From: Bacilli bacterium
Lineage (GTDB): Bacteria; Bacillota_I; Bacilli_A; RF39; UBA660
DNA length: 64,000 nt
Reading direction: 5' to 3'
Assembly: GCA_016283935.1 (NCBI GenBank)
Contig: JAEENX010000007.1
Location: 77,123 to 141,122, forward strand
In this document: piece by piece, positions 63,663 to 64,000 of the stretch
How the letters are laid out: each line of letters begins with the position of its first letter
Position numbering within the stretch: the first letter of the stretch is position 1
Notes under the pieces: generated by a model
Databases searched by the model: none
Seen by the model: the letters and a program-made list of their open reading frames with translations, nothing else
What the model was told of the DNA's origin: nothing
Translations under genes and position numbers: made by a program

Positions 63663-64000
63663 TTTTTCTATATAAGTATTCTATTAATATAATTAAACCA
63701 GTAACGATTAAAGGTATATAGAAGTTAAATGCTCTAGTTAATAACATACCTACATCTGCTAATTTAGATGCAAATATAATTACAAATAAGTTATGCATAA
63801 AACTTTCCGATAAACCTGCTCCACCTGGTAAAGGTGCAGCTTCCATAGCTATTTGAACACATACTTGAATAGCTAATAAATCAAAGAAGCTATAATCACT
63901 AAATCCAAGTGATCTATACACTACATATATTATTGAGAATAAACATAATCTTTGTATTAAAGTAACAATAAAAGTTAAGAAGACAGTAAATACATGTGTT
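63649..64000 (-). CDS. LPG-synthase/YbhN-type membrane protein (3' part, cut by window)
   Basis: The open frame runs past the track start to the window edge; translation before the track's GTG continues (RLCLFSIIYVVYRSLG), so the gene is 5' truncated here. The visible ~116 residues contain the hallmark PLPGGAGLSESF of the MprF/YbhN (UPF0104, LPG synthase TM-region) family, flanked by three membrane spans, and a basic end KKIKKA. The family includes flippases and transmembrane parts of lysyl-phosphatidylglycerol synthases. Whether the lysyl-transferase domain exists cannot be judged, since the protein ends with the membrane part. Confidence 0.8.
   Translation of the reverse strand, partial: THVFTVFLTFIVTLIQRLCLFSIIYVVYRSLGFSDYSFFDLLAIQVCVQIAMEAAPLPGGAGLSESFMHNLFVIIFASKLADVGMLLTRAFNFYIPLIVTGLIILIEYLYRKIKKA

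Noticed and set aside
1-64000. Mycoplasma-type code (TGA = Trp)
   Set aside because: Trp is encoded by TGG throughout and the 20760 gene ends with TGA overlapping the next ATG in a normal operon junction.

Overview
The window is a very AT-rich chromosomal segment from a low-GC Gram-positive bacterium. It carries Suf-type Fe-S assembly genes, a lipoteichoic acid synthase, a PrsA-type foldase, NlpC/P60 wall hydrolases, sortase-like NPxTG anchors and a lone Spo0A DNA-binding domain. Gene order, extreme preference for TAA stops, and short intergenic gaps closed by simple hairpin terminators suggest an uncultured, gut-type, reduced-genome member of the Bacilli (RF39/Erysipelotrichia-like). This placement is an inference. 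The genetic code is standard: Trp is TGG, and TGA is used as a stop at least once (position 20760). For many genes the ORF-track start was moved to an internal start codon because the ribosome binding site lies inside the first track codons. No CRISPR array, insertion sequence, prophage or integrase was seen.

Layout. 1-2.9 kb: Rrf2 regulator, sufC, sufB and a sufD-like gene, with a promoter/operator. 2.9-8.3 kb: an unknown protein, a GDPD-like membrane enzyme, an NPDTG-anchored surface protein, a GT2 multi-spanning glycosyltransferase and a JAMM metalloprotease-like protein. 8.3-14.8 kb: an ABC exporter, an unknown protein, RNA-modification enzymes (RlmCD/RumA type, RluB type), a small membrane protein and RecX. 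14.9-16.1 kb: a CapA-like protein. 16.2-27.1 kb: a seven-gene cell-surface locus in three transcription units. It has two very large secreted Cys-rich proteins that share their C-terminal halves; one starts with a probable thioester domain, the other with an NlpC/P60 peptidase. It also has two paralogous pairs of small membrane-anchored proteins and a pilin-like single-span protein. 27.2-27.6 kb: an apparent independent ~400-nt non-coding RNA upstream of this locus. 27.8-33.2 kb: a coiled-coil protein, an rRNA methyltransferase-like enzyme, a membrane protein, a slipin, an SDR and others. 33.2-40.3 kb: a giant MucBP-repeat adhesin with an NPSTG signal. 40.36-40.88 kb: a second, ~515-nt structured non-coding RNA gene with its own promoter. 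40.9-46.8 kb: a 29-aa membrane peptide, a CBS/DRTGG-type Mn pyrophosphatase, uvrB and others. 46.9-61 kb: methyltransferase, wall hydrolase, polysaccharide deacetylase, prsA, nucleotidase, cysS, Spo0A-C-like regulator, S41 protease, thioredoxin-like protein and LTA synthase. 61-64 kb: an unusual tRNA-Gly, a GNAT enzyme, small unknown proteins and the end of an MprF/YbhN-type membrane protein.

Together the genes are mostly concerned with building and decorating the cell envelope, among scattered housekeeping functions. The least explained parts are the two large orphan RNA genes and the Cys-rich surface locus. These, the Spo0A-domain-only regulator with its palindromic operator candidate, and the NPxTG anchors are the best candidates for new biology.
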